From: Athripsodes cinereus
Taxonomy: Eukaryota > Arthropoda > Insecta > Trichoptera > Leptoceridae
Assembly (NCBI GenBank): GCA_947579605.1
Contig: OX388322.1
Coordinates: forward strand, 8,928,001-8,992,000
Length of the DNA: 64,000 nucleotides
Direction: 5' to 3'
Part shown: positions 58,901-62,430 of the stretch, piece by piece
Layout: every line of letters starts with the position of its first letter
Position numbering within the stretch: position 1 is the stretch's first letter
Program-made: the position numbers and the translations under genes
The notes under the pieces: generated by a model
Database searches by the model: none
Told to the model about the DNA's origin: nothing
The model's input: the letters and a program-made list of their open reading frames with translations, nothing else

Positions 58901-59869
58901 TAAATTAATAAATAATTGTTAACTCATTAAACATCCTATTTTACCGAAACAAAAAGGGTAAAATAATTTATTCTATAGGTAGTAATATTTTAGTCCTATA
59001 CATATAATATATGTAGCTATTGTCATTACTTAATTTTTAGTCAACCAGCTAATTATAATATATTATAAATTACCTATGATGTTTCATATTTGTATTTTTC
59101 ATTTCAAGGACAACAATGGGAGCATTGAGAATGAAGAGTTACGAGGCTTCCTGAAAGATTTGCTTGAATTGGTTAAAAAGGTACAAAAAACACTCTCTTT
59201 CTTCTTCCGCCACCTCAACTGAAGCGAATTTTTTATATACATTTATTTCTAGAAATATAAAAGTTTTTCTTACCAAACATTACTTTACTCTAAATATAAA
59301 TACACGTATTCTCATAATAATTAAAATAGACGGAATTTACTGCCTCGCTACTACGATTAAATCTGTTCTGAGGCAGTATTTAATCCATGCTTTTCCATTT
59401 CTCTGTTTCAAAACATACCTACTATTCATCTCAAAAATATTTTTAAATTATGATATACGTCAAGTAAAATCAATCATACCTACCTACCTAAATCTGAAAA
59501 ATCTCTTTAACTTATGAAAAACAAAATATAATATACCTAATTGATTTATATTAACTATTTTTTTAAATATGTCAAACAATTATTTTTGGTTATTAAACAC
59601 TTGTAATGGGATACAAAGTAGAATAGAAAAACAATAATAGTCTGTAGCTTAATTATCAAGCTATGAAAATAAAATCTTAGGCATTGTTATCAGAGTTTCT
59701 CTTCTTCTTTTTTCAGGATTATGACGCACAGGATCTGTTGGATTTCGAAGAAACAATTCTTCAAGGCGTGGACTACAACGAAGATGGCAAGATCAATAGA
59801 AAAGAATTGACTATGATACTTCTAGCCCTTGCCAAACACAATCAAGAAGACGAAGTGAATGCTGCTTAA
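10900..59869 (+). CDS. Cbp53E: Calbindin-32-like EF-hand protein, C-terminal nine exons (5' end outside window)
   Basis: Joining nine exons (10900-10989, 28854-28940, 31876-31932, 33985-34068, 37128-37183, 40905-40950, 58494-58550, 59109-59180, 59717-59869) gives 233 codons plus TAA in one open frame, each junction with GT..AG. The product matches insect calbindin-32 (Drosophila Cbp53E), the invertebrate counterpart of calbindin-D28k, calretinin and secretagogin: a cytosolic calcium buffer or sensor, mainly neuronal and in some muscle. Five 12-residue loops are visible: DDNQDGKIDIRE, DTDGSGYIEADE, DANKDGRLQLSE, DRDNNGSIENEE and DYNEDGKINRKE, at fragment residues 19-30, 65-76, 111-122, 158-169 and 202-213. 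All have acidic, Asn or Ser side chains at positions 1, 3, 5 and 9, Gly at 6 and Glu at 12. From memory the fly protein is about 310 residues, so about 75 N-terminal residues including EF1 are missing here; I could not find them in 1-10899. Exon coordinates are read from the sequence; function is from the family. Confidence 0.95.
11443..11630. mobile_element. Palindromic MITE 'CGTTACG', copy 1
   Basis: Inverted ends (CGTAGTCAAAAAATACATTT with its partner AAATGTGTTTTGACTAGGCC) and a long internal inverted repeat around GCGTCAATTTTCGTAGCT. CpG-rich compared with the surroundings. A second copy lies about 1 kb downstream. Confidence 0.78.
12503..12689. mobile_element. Palindromic MITE 'CGTTACG', copy 2
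   Basis: GGCCTAGTCAAAACACATTT at the left and AAATGTGTTTTGACTAGGGG at the right, with the same hairpin interior as 11443-11630. Two copies within 1.3 kb and otherwise none in the window. Confidence 0.78.
13405..13729 (-). mobile_element. LINE tail, same family as 6172-6638, carrying a nested insertion
   Basis: Collinear with 6330-6590 on the minus strand: the DHV/GRPRTT-coding part at 13405-13440, the (L/R)WFGHV-like part near 13520, and the SLR-coding part ending GCATCTCCACAG. About 65 bp at 13590-13654, ending in AAATAAATAAATAAATAAG, interrupts it and is absent from the 6-kb copy; this looks like a LINE 3' tail insertion. A hAT-type element follows immediately at 13730. Confidence 0.75.
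13730..14214. mobile_element. hAT-type non-autonomous element with 8-bp TSD, nested in a LINE
   Basis: Ends TAGTGTTGTGGAATTCTC and GAATTTTCTCTTCTCACATC followed by ACTA form imperfect terminal inverted repeats. The exact 8-mer TCCACAGC lies on both sides (13722-13729 and 14215-14222), the hAT hallmark. The interior (about 13800-14150) looks like a minus-strand LINE 3' end (AATAATAATAAATTC at its edge). No transposase frame. Confidence 0.8.
14944..15061 (+). mobile_element. SINE-A copy, 5'-truncated
   Basis: ACCAGGTGCCGGCAAACTCC to AATCCAGATATATC and a terminal A-run. It begins inside the tRNA-like head, so the A and B boxes are lost. Confidence 0.75.
16304..16450 (-). mobile_element. SINE-B copy, diverged
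   Basis: ACCATAACAACATCTTTCAT, GGTAGCTGGTAAACTAATTG, AAGACATTCATGATGGATGG. 3' half. Confidence 0.55.
16886..17065. mobile_element. 180-bp element with near-perfect ~50-bp terminal inverted repeats
   Basis: The left arm ACCAATCAGATATCTCAATT, then GGAGAACCATGTTTACAC is repeated inverted at the right end, with few differences over about 50 bp. TA lies on both sides if the repeat starts at ACCAATCAG. The interior is unique. Confidence 0.8.
17773..18000. mobile_element. MITE 'GCAGGGCTACTC', copy 1
   Basis: Terminal inverted repeats GCAGGGTTACTCTTGACA and TGTCAAGAGTAGCCCTGC extend well inwards (ATCTTAATC..CATACGACGC). The centre has GCGCGTTAGCGG-like sequence. A duplication of GCGAAGTGACTATTGG is seen inside. 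228 bp. Confidence 0.78.
18047..18372 (+). mobile_element. tRNA-derived SINE-C copy
   Basis: The head has TGGCATGGAGGTAACGC (A box) and GCGTTCGATTCCCTGCC (B box). The body is TTTTTCAAATTGTCCTGGGT, then GACTAGCTCGATCTGTGTGA and ATTGTC. A second GTCCTGGGTCTG about 70 bp later marks an internal duplication or insertion. Confidence 0.7.
18640..18735. mobile_element. Small element with AATTTAACACAT inverted ends and a tRNA T-arm-like core
   Basis: TAAATTTAACACATAA at the left and TGTGTTAAATTAACAC at the right. Between them is GCGGGTTCAAGTCCCGT, a T-arm-like stem-loop (5-bp stem, 7-base TTCAAGT loop) that also fits a pol III B box. No A box, D arm or anticodon arm is visible, so it is not a tRNA gene. 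Confidence 0.5.
19312..19357. repeat. 46-bp loopless palindrome
   Basis: TTCGCAAACAAATCATTGGT, then AAA, meets its inverted copy with two mismatches and no loop. A second inverted pair (GTACTATC around 19397 with GATAGTAC at 19415) follows, so the whole stretch to 19440 may be a small TIR element remnant. Confidence 0.5.
20710..20826 (-). CDS. Short frame, MALTAAERAKRYREKLKK-type basic peptide (38 codons)
   Basis: The minus strand has an ATG at 20826 and a TGA at 20710. It encodes MALTAAERAKRYREKLKKDN followed by a Lys/Leu/Gln-rich helical stretch ending RLKRI. The AERAKRYREKLKxDPE motif is one I recognise from the N-terminus of many uncharacterised, often transposon-linked, insect proteins; its function is unknown to me. 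No continuing exon was identified on either side, although a donor-like GT could continue it beyond the stop. Probably a remnant of an insertion between about 19.9 and 21.7 kb. Not supported as a host gene. Confidence 0.4.
   Translation of the reverse strand: MALTAAERAKRYREKLKKDNPEKHELQRLKQLDRLKRI
20964..21100. mobile_element. Snap-back element, copy S3 (perfect 47-bp arms, 5-bp loop)
   Basis: Arms 21003-21049 and 21055-21101 pair without a mismatch. A header-like CACTTCGTGATAGAACTCCA precedes. Direct repeats AACATTTTTAGGTTTTTTTT (20938-20963) and AACATTTTTAGTGTTTTTTT (21101-21124) flank it and look like a long target duplication. Confidence 0.7.
23137..23347. mobile_element. Snap-back element, copy S1 (near-perfect 89-bp arms)
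   Basis: The 11-mer ATATCAATTCA lies at both edges (23126-23136, 23348-23358). After a header (GTGTCAGTGTTTAGGTAGTA, then GAATTCCATA) the rest is one large hairpin: arms of about 89 bp from TATCGAAAAAATAAAACAGG to GAAATTGTCAATC, with one mismatch, and almost no loop. Confidence 0.8.
23806..23905 (-). mobile_element. LINE C-terminal tail remnant
   Basis: The minus strand reads LDWNERWRVVV then QSDRQRRGT, similar to 49235-49370 (VDRDERCGGAVSCC...). GC-rich against an AT-rich background. It lies just downstream of the piggyBac remnant and is probably an independent LINE end. Confidence 0.5.
24079..25335 (-). pseudogene. piggyBac-type transposase, 3'-truncated and frameshifted
   Basis: An open frame from 25335 down to 24241 (364 codons; a better start is the Met at 25299, MSNKILNDNEI) encodes the N-terminal and core part of a DDE_Tnp_1_7 (piggyBac) transposase. 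An acidic N-terminus is followed by a domain with TPAHNIIRG and FNAPWKSVDNIEMNAFIGIL. The first catalytic Asp is in TVDEQLVGYDGKCPF (residue about 259 of the long frame) and the second in NITCDNFFTT (about 337). Below 24241 the frame breaks, but the family peptides VYVPKKGKAVVLLSSMHHDG and then KPEIIIDF can still be read to about 24079. The expected GGVDTLDQ segment with the third Asp and the Cys-rich tail are missing. piggyBac proteins are usually about 550-600 residues. No TTAA-flanked terminal repeats were identified. A dead copy inside the first large intron. Confidence 0.9.
25636..25690 (+). mobile_element. LINE 3' tail (family T2)
   Basis: TTTTTTACATGTAAAAGGCT, TTGACCGTGAATATC, then GAATAAATAAATAAAAAAAA. 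Same tail as 7110 and the reverse complement of 30470-30510. Confidence 0.55.
26166..26617. mobile_element. PIF/Harbinger-type MITE, copy 1 (TAA target duplication)
   Basis: Termini AGGGGCGTTCACATTTGTTC and, inverted, AGTAGCATTCACATTGCTTC form imperfect TIRs, flanked by TAA on both sides (26163-26165, 26618-26620). A TAA/TTA 3-bp duplication with G-rich TIRs points to PIF/Harbinger. 452 bp. It contains an 89-codon frame (26251-26520) shared in frame with copy 2. Confidence 0.82.
26850..27530 (+). mobile_element. RTE-type LINE 3' end with open 214-codon frame
   Basis: The frame 26874-27518 encodes the part of a LINE ORF2 downstream of the RT palm: SRINRARIAFNKKSKILES, LTKAFVWSILLYGCETWTIS, RLAAFEMWCYRRMLKIHW, then the arginine-rich tail with WIGHNISHHGLL, GRGRPRDAYMDQLKRDM and NREEWRRKS. 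This block is typical of RTE-like elements that are widespread in arthropods. The catalytic RT motifs are not present, so this is a 5'-truncated copy with an intact C-terminal frame. It ends in a TTATATATA-type tail shared with the copy at 62170. Confidence 0.88.
27795..27932 (+). mobile_element. CR1/Jockey-like LINE 3' tail (family T1)
   Basis: GTTGGAAGACATCGCATTTC, then AGCAATAAACTCGCCCTCTG, TACATTGAATTG and a final AAATAAATAAATC. Nearly the same sequence recurs at 31245-31383 and, more diverged, at 60905-61050. This 3' UTR type is familiar from insect non-LTR elements. Confidence 0.75.
28650..28771. mobile_element. MITE 'GCAGGGCTACTC', copy 4, one half only
   Basis: CATAACGATCTCGCGTTAGC, GACTATAGTCCCTTCGCGCG, TCGTATGATTAAGATTG, ending AATTAATCCTGC. 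The other arm is missing. Confidence 0.65.
28854..28940 (+). CDS. Cbp53E: Cbp53E exon B (EF2-EF3 linker)
   Basis: Twenty-nine codons starting LAQLLPMEENFLLLFRFDNP, the exiting helix of EF2 and the linker typical of calbindin/calretinin proteins (LxxLLPxEENFLLxF). Acceptor TTTGTTTCAG after a T-rich tract, donor GTAAAA. Phase 0 on both sides. Confidence 0.95.
30435..30520 (-). mobile_element. LINE 3' tail (family T2), probably longer
   Basis: The left end TTTTATTTTATTTTATTTTA is followed by ATACAATATACGGCGTGAGC and CTTTTACATGTTAGC, i.e. the T2 tail on the minus strand. The GC-richer block at 30860-31090 may be the more 5' part of the same or another element; no recognisable protein there. Confidence 0.55.
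31150..31230. repeat. Snap-back header relic
   Basis: TGCGTCGGTGTTTAGGTATT followed by AGAATTTCTATG is the family header; the hairpin that follows is reduced to ATGTTTTAATTTAACAT. Confidence 0.5.
31245..31383 (+). mobile_element. CR1/Jockey-like LINE 3' tail (family T1)
   Basis: GTTGGAAGACATCGCATTTT, AGCGATAAACTCGACCTCTG, TACATTGAATTG, ending AAATAAATAAATAA. Closest to the 27795 copy. Confidence 0.75.
31876..31932 (+). CDS. Cbp53E: Cbp53E exon C (EF-hand 3)
   Basis: Nineteen codons, IWREYDTDGSGYIEADELK, holding the whole EF3 loop (DTDGSGYIEADE). Acceptor TTTGTTTCAG, donor GTAAAC. Phase 0 on both sides. One of the shortest exons, recognisable only through its protein similarity. Confidence 0.95.
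32045..32200 (+). mobile_element. LINE 3' end remnant
   Basis: GCCCAGTTGGAAGGCGTTGG, then GCATATGGATACGGGCTGGA and AAAGAAGAAGG. This type of end (YGYGLEKKKA if translated) resembles RTE-like 3' ends. Low-certainty call. Confidence 0.4.
33085..33310 (-). mobile_element. LINE C-terminal tail remnant
   Basis: The minus-strand frame 33301-33110 reads MSRIRRRFWRDHVGRESSDK, VMRIAADERMTGNRP and EQAPRTTGQS. The RRFWRDHVGR block is the kind of arginine/tryptophan-rich tail found at the end of LINE ORF2 proteins. The 3' end is (GAA)n-like. Confidence 0.65.
33985..34068 (+). CDS. Cbp53E: Cbp53E exon D (EF3-EF4 linker)
   Basis: Twenty-eight codons beginning NFLRDLLKEAKKINDVSEDK and ending YTDTM. This is the exit helix of EF3 and the linker to EF4. 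Acceptor AATTCACAG, donor GTAAGA. Phase 0 on both sides. Confidence 0.95.
35027..35189. mobile_element. MITE 'GCAGGGCTACTC', copy 3, shortened
   Basis: GCAAAAGTTACCTACTCCTG to CAAGAGTAACCTTGC, with TCTTAATCATACGACGTGCG and ACCGCGCTAACGCG inside. Older and shorter member. Confidence 0.7.
35448..35699 (+). mobile_element. Short retroelement 'SINE-B', full-length copy with 12-bp TSD
   Basis: The perfect 12-mer AAATATTAAAAA flanks it (35436-35447 and 35700-35711). The head is TCCCGTGGAGCACCCGGTAA, the body includes GATGAGGTTTGCCACCCATC and CTGAATGTCTTG, and the 3' end is CTGGCTACCCCACTTGTGGG, ATATGCCGTGATGG and TATAGTAGTAGTAGTAG. No tRNA A or B boxes are evident. An open frame (MSCKRQVFEKIK..., from 35504) runs through it but is almost certainly incidental. 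Best copy of the most repeated sequence in the window. Confidence 0.85.
36371..36590. repeat. Snap-back element, copy S4 (long palindrome)
   Basis: The outer arms start TATGCAT and include AACTTAAACTTTTTTATACA against TGTATAAAAAAGTTTAAGTT. The inner arms contain AATATTGTTTCGTCTCTTAA and its complement. The inner core resembles S1 (TTTCGTCTTATGAGG..ATTGTCAAT), but the outer arms do not. Confidence 0.7.
37128..37183 (+). CDS. Cbp53E: Cbp53E exon E (EF-hand 4)
   Basis: LQVFDANKDGRLQLSEMA followed by the first two bases of a Lys codon. It contains the complete EF4 loop DANKDGRLQLSE. The 56-bp length makes the downstream intron phase 2, the only intron in this fragment that splits a codon. Acceptor TTTTTTTTCAG, donor GTAAGTA. 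Confidence 0.94.
38793..38880 (-). mobile_element. LINE 3' tail (family T2)
   Basis: TTTTTATTTTATTTTAGGAT, then ACGGCAATAAACCTTTTAGG and TACCTACATGTTAAC: a T2 tail on the minus strand with a short duplication inside. Confidence 0.5.
40905..40950 (+). CDS. Cbp53E: Cbp53E exon F (EF4 exit helix)
   Basis: Forty-six bases. The first A completes the split Lys codon, then LLPVKENFLCRQIFK follows, the same LLPxxENF signature as exon B. Acceptor TATTTTCAG, donor GTAAGT. The intron that follows (40951-58493) is 17.5 kb and holds most of the right-half transposon load. Confidence 0.94.
42484..42600 (-). mobile_element. SINE-B copy, diverged
   Basis: ACCATCATGGAAACTCTTGC, then GAGACATTTAGGATGGGTAG and GTTGAATTGAAGATG. 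Confidence 0.5.
43472..43654 (-). mobile_element. tRNA-derived SINE-A copy, B box damaged
   Basis: Full-length copy from poly(T) to CTACTGACGAACTC; the B box reads ATCAAGGC instead of ATCGAACC, so it is probably not transcribable. A SINE-B fragment follows. Confidence 0.78.
43684..43775 (-). mobile_element. SINE-B copy, 3' end only
   Basis: ATTACGGCATATCCCACAAG, TGGGGTAGCCAGTAGATTAA, then TTGTCCTCTCCGTGCAAATA. It lies 30 bp from a SINE-A copy. Confidence 0.65.
44320..44458 (-). mobile_element. SINE-A copy with internal deletion
   Basis: Head and tail match the family, but about 45 bp (the ACCTTATACACCTTTCACAG block) are missing between ATAAACGCTTG and TCGTGAAAGGGG. Confidence 0.75.
45403..45626 (-). 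mobile_element. LINE tail with (ATG)n 3' end and 10-bp target duplication
   Basis: The minus strand encodes RPGRPSFTIHRSYDNDIRAQ and EVTQLAQRRSEWRRLVSAL, a typical LINE ORF2 C-terminus, and ends in TGATGATGATGA. CACTGATACT (45393-45402) and CACTCATACT (45627-45636) flank it (9 of 10). Same tail type and nearly the same length as 3579-3784, and noticeably GC-richer than its surroundings. Confidence 0.8.
45757..45984. mobile_element. hAT MITE with 8-bp TSD
   Basis: Ends CAGTGGTTCTTAATCTATGG and, inverted, CAATGGTTCTTAACTTTTTC. Flanks are ATCTACAC and ATTTACAC (7 of 8). The CAGxGGTTC start is shared with the 49437 element, so they are related families. 228 bp, G-rich interior (GGTGGGGA motifs). 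Confidence 0.82.
45985..46145 (-). mobile_element. SINE-B copy abutting a hAT MITE
   Basis: ACCATCACGACAACTCTCTC, AGGGTAACCAAC, later CATATTCAGAATGGGTTTCC. Its left (3') end coincides with the right target duplication of the hAT MITE at 45757-45984, so the MITE landed at the edge of this SINE. Confidence 0.6.
46880..47030 (-). mobile_element. SINE-B copy, 5' part
   Basis: TCGGGATAGGTGGCAAACCT, CGTCGTTGAGTTGGAGACG, TACCTGCCTTTTATAGGACA match the 5' half of the element on the minus strand. The matching 3' part may be the diverged stretch near 46800-46860. Confidence 0.55.
47646..47861. mobile_element. MITE 'GCAGGGCTACTC', copy 2 (best preserved)
   Basis: GCAGGGCTACTCTTGACACA at the left and TTGTCAAGAGTAGCCCTGC at the right; arms of about 75 bp pair almost throughout. 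216 bp. Confidence 0.82.
47965..48190 (-). mobile_element. LINE ORF2 C-terminus and 3' UTR
   Basis: The minus strand reads TFRSKLKTLLFKKNRGALEM, VTDH and stop. The FRSKLKTLLF motif is the usual last segment of CR1/Jockey-like ORF2 proteins. A 3' UTR ends in an ATAAATAAAT tract (left side, 47975-47990). Confidence 0.65.
49235..49370 (-). mobile_element. LINE C-terminal tail remnant
   Basis: Minus strand VDRDERCGGAVSCCPEQERL and GDPTRHVEKKR. Related to 23806-23905: both contain GTCGGGGG and a TGTCCAGAACAG-like block. Short and broken. Confidence 0.5.
49437..49789. mobile_element. hAT MITE with exact 8-bp TSD
   Basis: Ends CAGAGGTTCCCAAACTTTTT and, inverted, CAGTGATTCCCAATGTGGTC. ATTTAGTA is duplicated exactly (49429-49436 and 49790-49797). 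The interior repeats GTGGACCCC several times and has a run of 13 C (49513-49525), very unusual in this AT-rich DNA. No transposase. Confidence 0.88.
50483..50748 (-). mobile_element. SINE-B copy with head
   Basis: CATCACGGCATATCCCACAA at the left (3' end), then the body and GACATGCAGA. The head region AGTGGCAGGCCCATTC, then ACTCTACGGGG at the right aligns with the 35448 copy. Diverged but nearly full length. Confidence 0.8.
51182..51654. mobile_element. PIF/Harbinger-type MITE, copy 2 (TAA target duplication)
   Basis: Same element as 26166-26617, with AGGGTCGTTCACATACGTTC at the left and the same right end; TAA at 51179-51181 and 51655-51657. 473 bp, 21 bp longer than copy 1 through a net 21-bp difference near 51455-51480 that leaves the internal frame open (51267-51557). 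The segment ATGAGTGAGAAAGTAGACAT near the right could be the start of the parent transposon's protein. Confidence 0.82.
51694..52129. mobile_element. MITE with GAxCCGCTATTCTCGTT terminal repeats
   Basis: Left end GAACCGCTATTCTCGTTGG; right end, inverted, GAGCCGCTATTCTCGTTCCG (17-bp core TIR). The interior has repeated AAGGATxCCTTA-type motifs and a perfect 15-bp-stem hairpin (51859-51873 with 51879-51893). Target duplication not clear. It begins 40 bp from the Harbinger-type MITE. Confidence 0.7.
52631..52706. mobile_element. Snap-back element, copy S2 (hairpin mostly lost)
   Basis: Flanked by the exact 10-mer ATATTTTACT (52621-52630, 52707-52716). Header GTGTCGGTGTTTAGGTAGTA, then GAAATTAAATCATTAGTAGA and ATAAAACGCTTGTTTTATTT, i.e. 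header plus the outer right arm of copy S1 without its hairpin partner. Confidence 0.75.
53330..53470 (-). mobile_element. SINE-B copy
   Basis: ATATCACGCCATCTCCCACA, GACATTCAGGTATGGGTGGC, ATACCTCATCGCTGACTTGA, then GAACTCGAAAACTTT. Confidence 0.65.
54455..54640. repeat. Snap-back element, copy S5 (diverged)
   Basis: Header-like CACGTAGTAGAACTCCATAA, then imperfect arms CCATAATTAGG..TTAATTGAAGTAAG and CTTGTTTCAATTAACCTAAT. The right arm shares TAGTAGATAAAACACTTGTT and CTTCTCTCAC with S1; the outermost part is different. A 9-bp tandem ATTAGGCTA/ATTAGGTTA sits in the left arm. Confidence 0.6.
55440..55535 (-). mobile_element. SINE-B copy, 3' fragment
   Basis: TTCACGCTGATTCCCACAAA, TGGGTAGCCAGTGAACTAAC, TGCGTGTAATGAAC. 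Fragment. Shorter scraps also occur at 19905-19970 (+) and 33013-33060 (-). Confidence 0.5.
55908..58225 (-). mobile_element. Jockey/CR1-like non-LTR retrotransposon, 5'-truncated, RT domain
   Basis: Reading leftward from about 58225, the element encodes the region before RT (NSNKFPSWFSEPLKK), then the reverse transcriptase: GAGPDGIPP, SLITPIYKSSDKHNVENYRP, motif A FSKAFDKISH, motif B SGVPQGSHLGPILF, catalytic YADD, and LGVLLDSKMTYKNHID. A C-terminal tail follows (TVSDMMYLYKLLNGVIDS). Only a few lesions are seen: a TAA near 58053, a TAG at 57484-57486 in the same frame as the downstream RT, and a one-base shift at 56518-56521 where ATGA joins the two frames. A 3' UTR and an A-rich tail of TAAAAT-type units end at 55908-55950. 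The 5' part including the endonuclease is absent. The scarcity of lesions suggests a fairly young insertion. Confidence 0.9.
58494..58550 (+). CDS. Cbp53E: Cbp53E exon G (start of EF-hand 5)
   Basis: Nineteen codons, GATKLTKEDIERVFSLYDR: the entering helix of EF5 and the first two residues (Asp-Arg) of its loop. The loop is therefore split by an intron between positions 2 and 3. Acceptor GATTACAG, donor GTACGT. Phase 0. Confidence 0.95.
59109..59180 (+). CDS. Cbp53E: Cbp53E exon H (rest of EF-hand 5)
   Basis: Twenty-four codons starting DNNGSIENEELRGFLKDLLE and ending LVKK; DNNGSIENEE completes the EF5 loop. The acceptor reads TTTCAAG, i.e. an AAG rather than the usual CAG or TAG, but it is the only AG that keeps the frame and the family sequence. 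Donor GTACAA. Confidence 0.93.
59717..59869 (+). CDS. Cbp53E: Cbp53E exon I (EF-hand 6, C-terminus, stop)
   Basis: Fifty codons plus TAA, starting DYDAQDLLDFEETILQGVDY and ending EDEVNAA. The sixth loop DYNEDGKINRKE has all ligand positions filled, unlike vertebrate calbindin-D28k, where EF6 is degenerate. Acceptor CTTTTTTCAG. The open frame extends upstream to 59684 only because the short preceding intron sequence happens to lack a stop; the acceptor at 59715-59716 sets the exon start. Confidence 0.95.
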   Translation, partial: DYDAQDLLDFEETILQGVDYNEDGKINRKELTMILLALAKHNQEDEVNAA

Positions 59870-59893
59870 AACAATTGTTATTTATTTCAATTC

Positions 59894-59899
59894 AATAAA
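59894..59899 (+). promoter_or_regulatory. Poly(A) signal of Cbp53E
   Basis: AATAAA lies 24 bp after the stop codon; further AATAAA-like hexamers occur around 59950 and 60010. A short 3' UTR is likely, but which site is used cannot be told from sequence. Confidence 0.6.
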
Positions 59900-60904
59900 T
59901 AATCATTGCATATTTATAGAGAGACATTGTGAGAAAACAATGATCCAAAATAAATAAATTTGTTCCGCTTCAATTGGCAACACTGCATAAATCAGAGAAA
60001 TACACATTAAAATAAATGACAAATATTGGCAACTGACAACACTGAGAATGATAATACGAAAAACTAATATTTTCTCATGTTCTTTACTATTTACTATGTT
60101 AGGAAAACTGAGAAAATATTAAATATCATATTAATAATGTATTGTAAATTAATGTAGTAATTGTTTATAAATAAAATGGAAATATTGTATGGGTCTCAAA
60201 TTAATGAACTTATTTCTAACTTGTGTATTTCTTTGCACCTACATTCTATAGTCCTATTTCAAAATTATCTTTCCCTATCAAATTAATGAACTATAAATTC
60301 TTAAAATTTAAATTTATGTTGATGTTATTTTACAACGTACCTGAATATTTAAATTCTGTTTTATTTTTTAAATTTCTTTGCCAAAATTTTGGATCGTGGG
60401 AGGAGCATTTAGTGTTGTCATTACAAAAAAATGTTTATTATTTTTTTCATTGTATGTTATACTTAGCAAAATAATAATAAATATCAAACAAACTTTTACT
60501 AGAATAACCAGTTTATCAATTTGTATGTTGTTTTCTAAACCTATTGTTTTTTGTATAAAATCCATCCATCAAATAGATTTTCAATAGAAAAAAAAACTAT
60601 ACTTAGTTAATTAAATTGATAAAAAATGCTTAAAAATCTTATGACAGATTATTGTTAAGGAGTTAGTTTGTTATATTTTGATTAAAATATATATATAATA
60701 TTTAATACGGTATATAATTATTATGTAATTTGTTTACAATGAAATGTTAAAAGTGTTATATTTTAATGCCAAAGTGTAAGACTTGGATAAAAATCTTTCT
60801 TAATTTGGGAATCATAATACTTATCTACTTCACCAAATTAACATAAACTGCCATTTATAAAAATTAACTTTGAGGATTAATAATGATATAAATGTATGAA
60901 AATA

Positions 60905-61050
60905 TAAAAGCGGGTTGTTGGAAGAGATCGCGCCTTTGCGATAAACTCGCTTTCTGTATATTGATTGTGTTTAATTTGAATGCATTTCTCTACAAAATTG
61001 TATGTATTGCGATCAATGAACAATAGAGAACTTAATAAATAAATAAAAAT
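60905..61050 (+). mobile_element. CR1/Jockey-like LINE 3' tail (family T1)
   Basis: GTTGGAAGAGATCGCGCCTT, TGCGATAAACTCGCTTTCTG, TATATTGATTG, ending CTTAATAAATAAATAAA. More diverged member, in the 3' flank of the calbindin gene. Confidence 0.7.
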
Positions 61051-62169
61051 CGATTATCATATTAATGTTAGAAGATCTAATTATAAAAGGATTGTAAACT
61101 TTGAAAAGCAGAATAAAGAAAATAAATGAAAAAAGTTGGAGTATAATAAATTATACTTTAAGTCGTTTGTCTATGACTATGGGTTCGTATTTCAAAACAA
61201 AATCTTCAACAAGCATTCGTTAATGTCATTTTCATCGTACAAACTTGTAATTTTAGTTTGATCCCAAATTAAAAAATGATTTTCTTAAACGATATAGAAT
61301 AAATCATTTTCTTTAGAAGAAAACAACTTATTACAGAATTATTAAATAGATTTCTATTGTTTCACATTGCTTTCAGAATCTCAATTTACCTTTTTTCCAA
61401 ATCTTTAAAATTCTCTCCACATATTAAGTACTAGGCTAATTATATAATTAATATTGATAGTGAATTGCCCCTTTTACTAAGTTTTCCTAGTCATTATTAT
61501 TATATTGTAAGATAATAATACCCTCTATAGAGTCCTACATTTCCTTTAGTTAATATGAAATTACTATGTGTCGCCAAATTCTTGTCAAATTGTATTTTCT
61601 ATCAAAATATACCTATCCACTGAATTCTATAAGATTTTCTAAGTGGTTGTCTAGGTCTAGAGGAAATTATGTCAAAAATATAATTAATATGCACCCATTC
61701 CTGCATTTGTAGAATTATAATCTTATTCCTAAAGTTTAAATGTTACAATCCTAGCAATATTATTGTCCCGTAGATATTTCTCACTAAACATTTAAAAATA
61801 CTATTTAAATTTGTAGATTCGTTTTCACTTTCACAAAGCATTACAGATTCTCATTGCTTACACATAAATGCAAAACATTCATTCATATAATATAACAACA
61901 ATTTAGGCTTGAAAGAGGAATTCCATTACGTTGCAAGTGAAAATTAATTTTTCACAACACAAGCTTTAGTGTTGGCTGCAAAAATGTAAATCAATATTTT
62001 AATAATTCTTCAAGTATCGATGATATCTTATTTATAATTAATTATTTCACATCAAATGTATTTGCATAATTAATTTTGATTTTTGTAAATTCTTTAATTC
62101 TGTGCAGTTTACCGATCAAAAATTACAACAATTTTGATAAATTTCTACACCGATTTCCAAATTCATGAC

Positions 62170-62430
62170 AAAAGTATCACGAGCTAAATGGATTGGCCAC
62201 AACATCAGGCACCCAGGACTGCTCATCGCAATCGCAGAGGGTAGAGGACCGAATGCACAAATGGCAGAGGCCGACCGAGAGACGCTTATATGGACCAAAT
62301 GAAGGAGGAATATGAACTGTGGCTCATACGTAGAGTTGAAGAGACTGGCTGAGAATAGGGAGGAATGGAGAAGAAAGTCCTAACTCGTTGCAGACCAATC
62401 CAATGGATTGTAACTCATTATATATATTAT
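62170..62430 (+). mobile_element. Second, shorter copy of the same RTE-type LINE 3' end
   Basis: The bases encode RAKWIGHNIRHPGLLIAIAEG, then, after a frameshift, NMNCGSYVELKRLAENREEW, closely matching 27260-27520, and finish with the same GGATTGTAACTCATTATATA end. Broken by a frameshift and by stops. It lies in the 3' flank of the calbindin gene. Confidence 0.85.

Noticed and set aside
59164..59517. 117-codon + frame starting in exon H
   Set aside because: It starts inside exon H in another frame and continues through the intron; the real exon ends at the GT at 59181.
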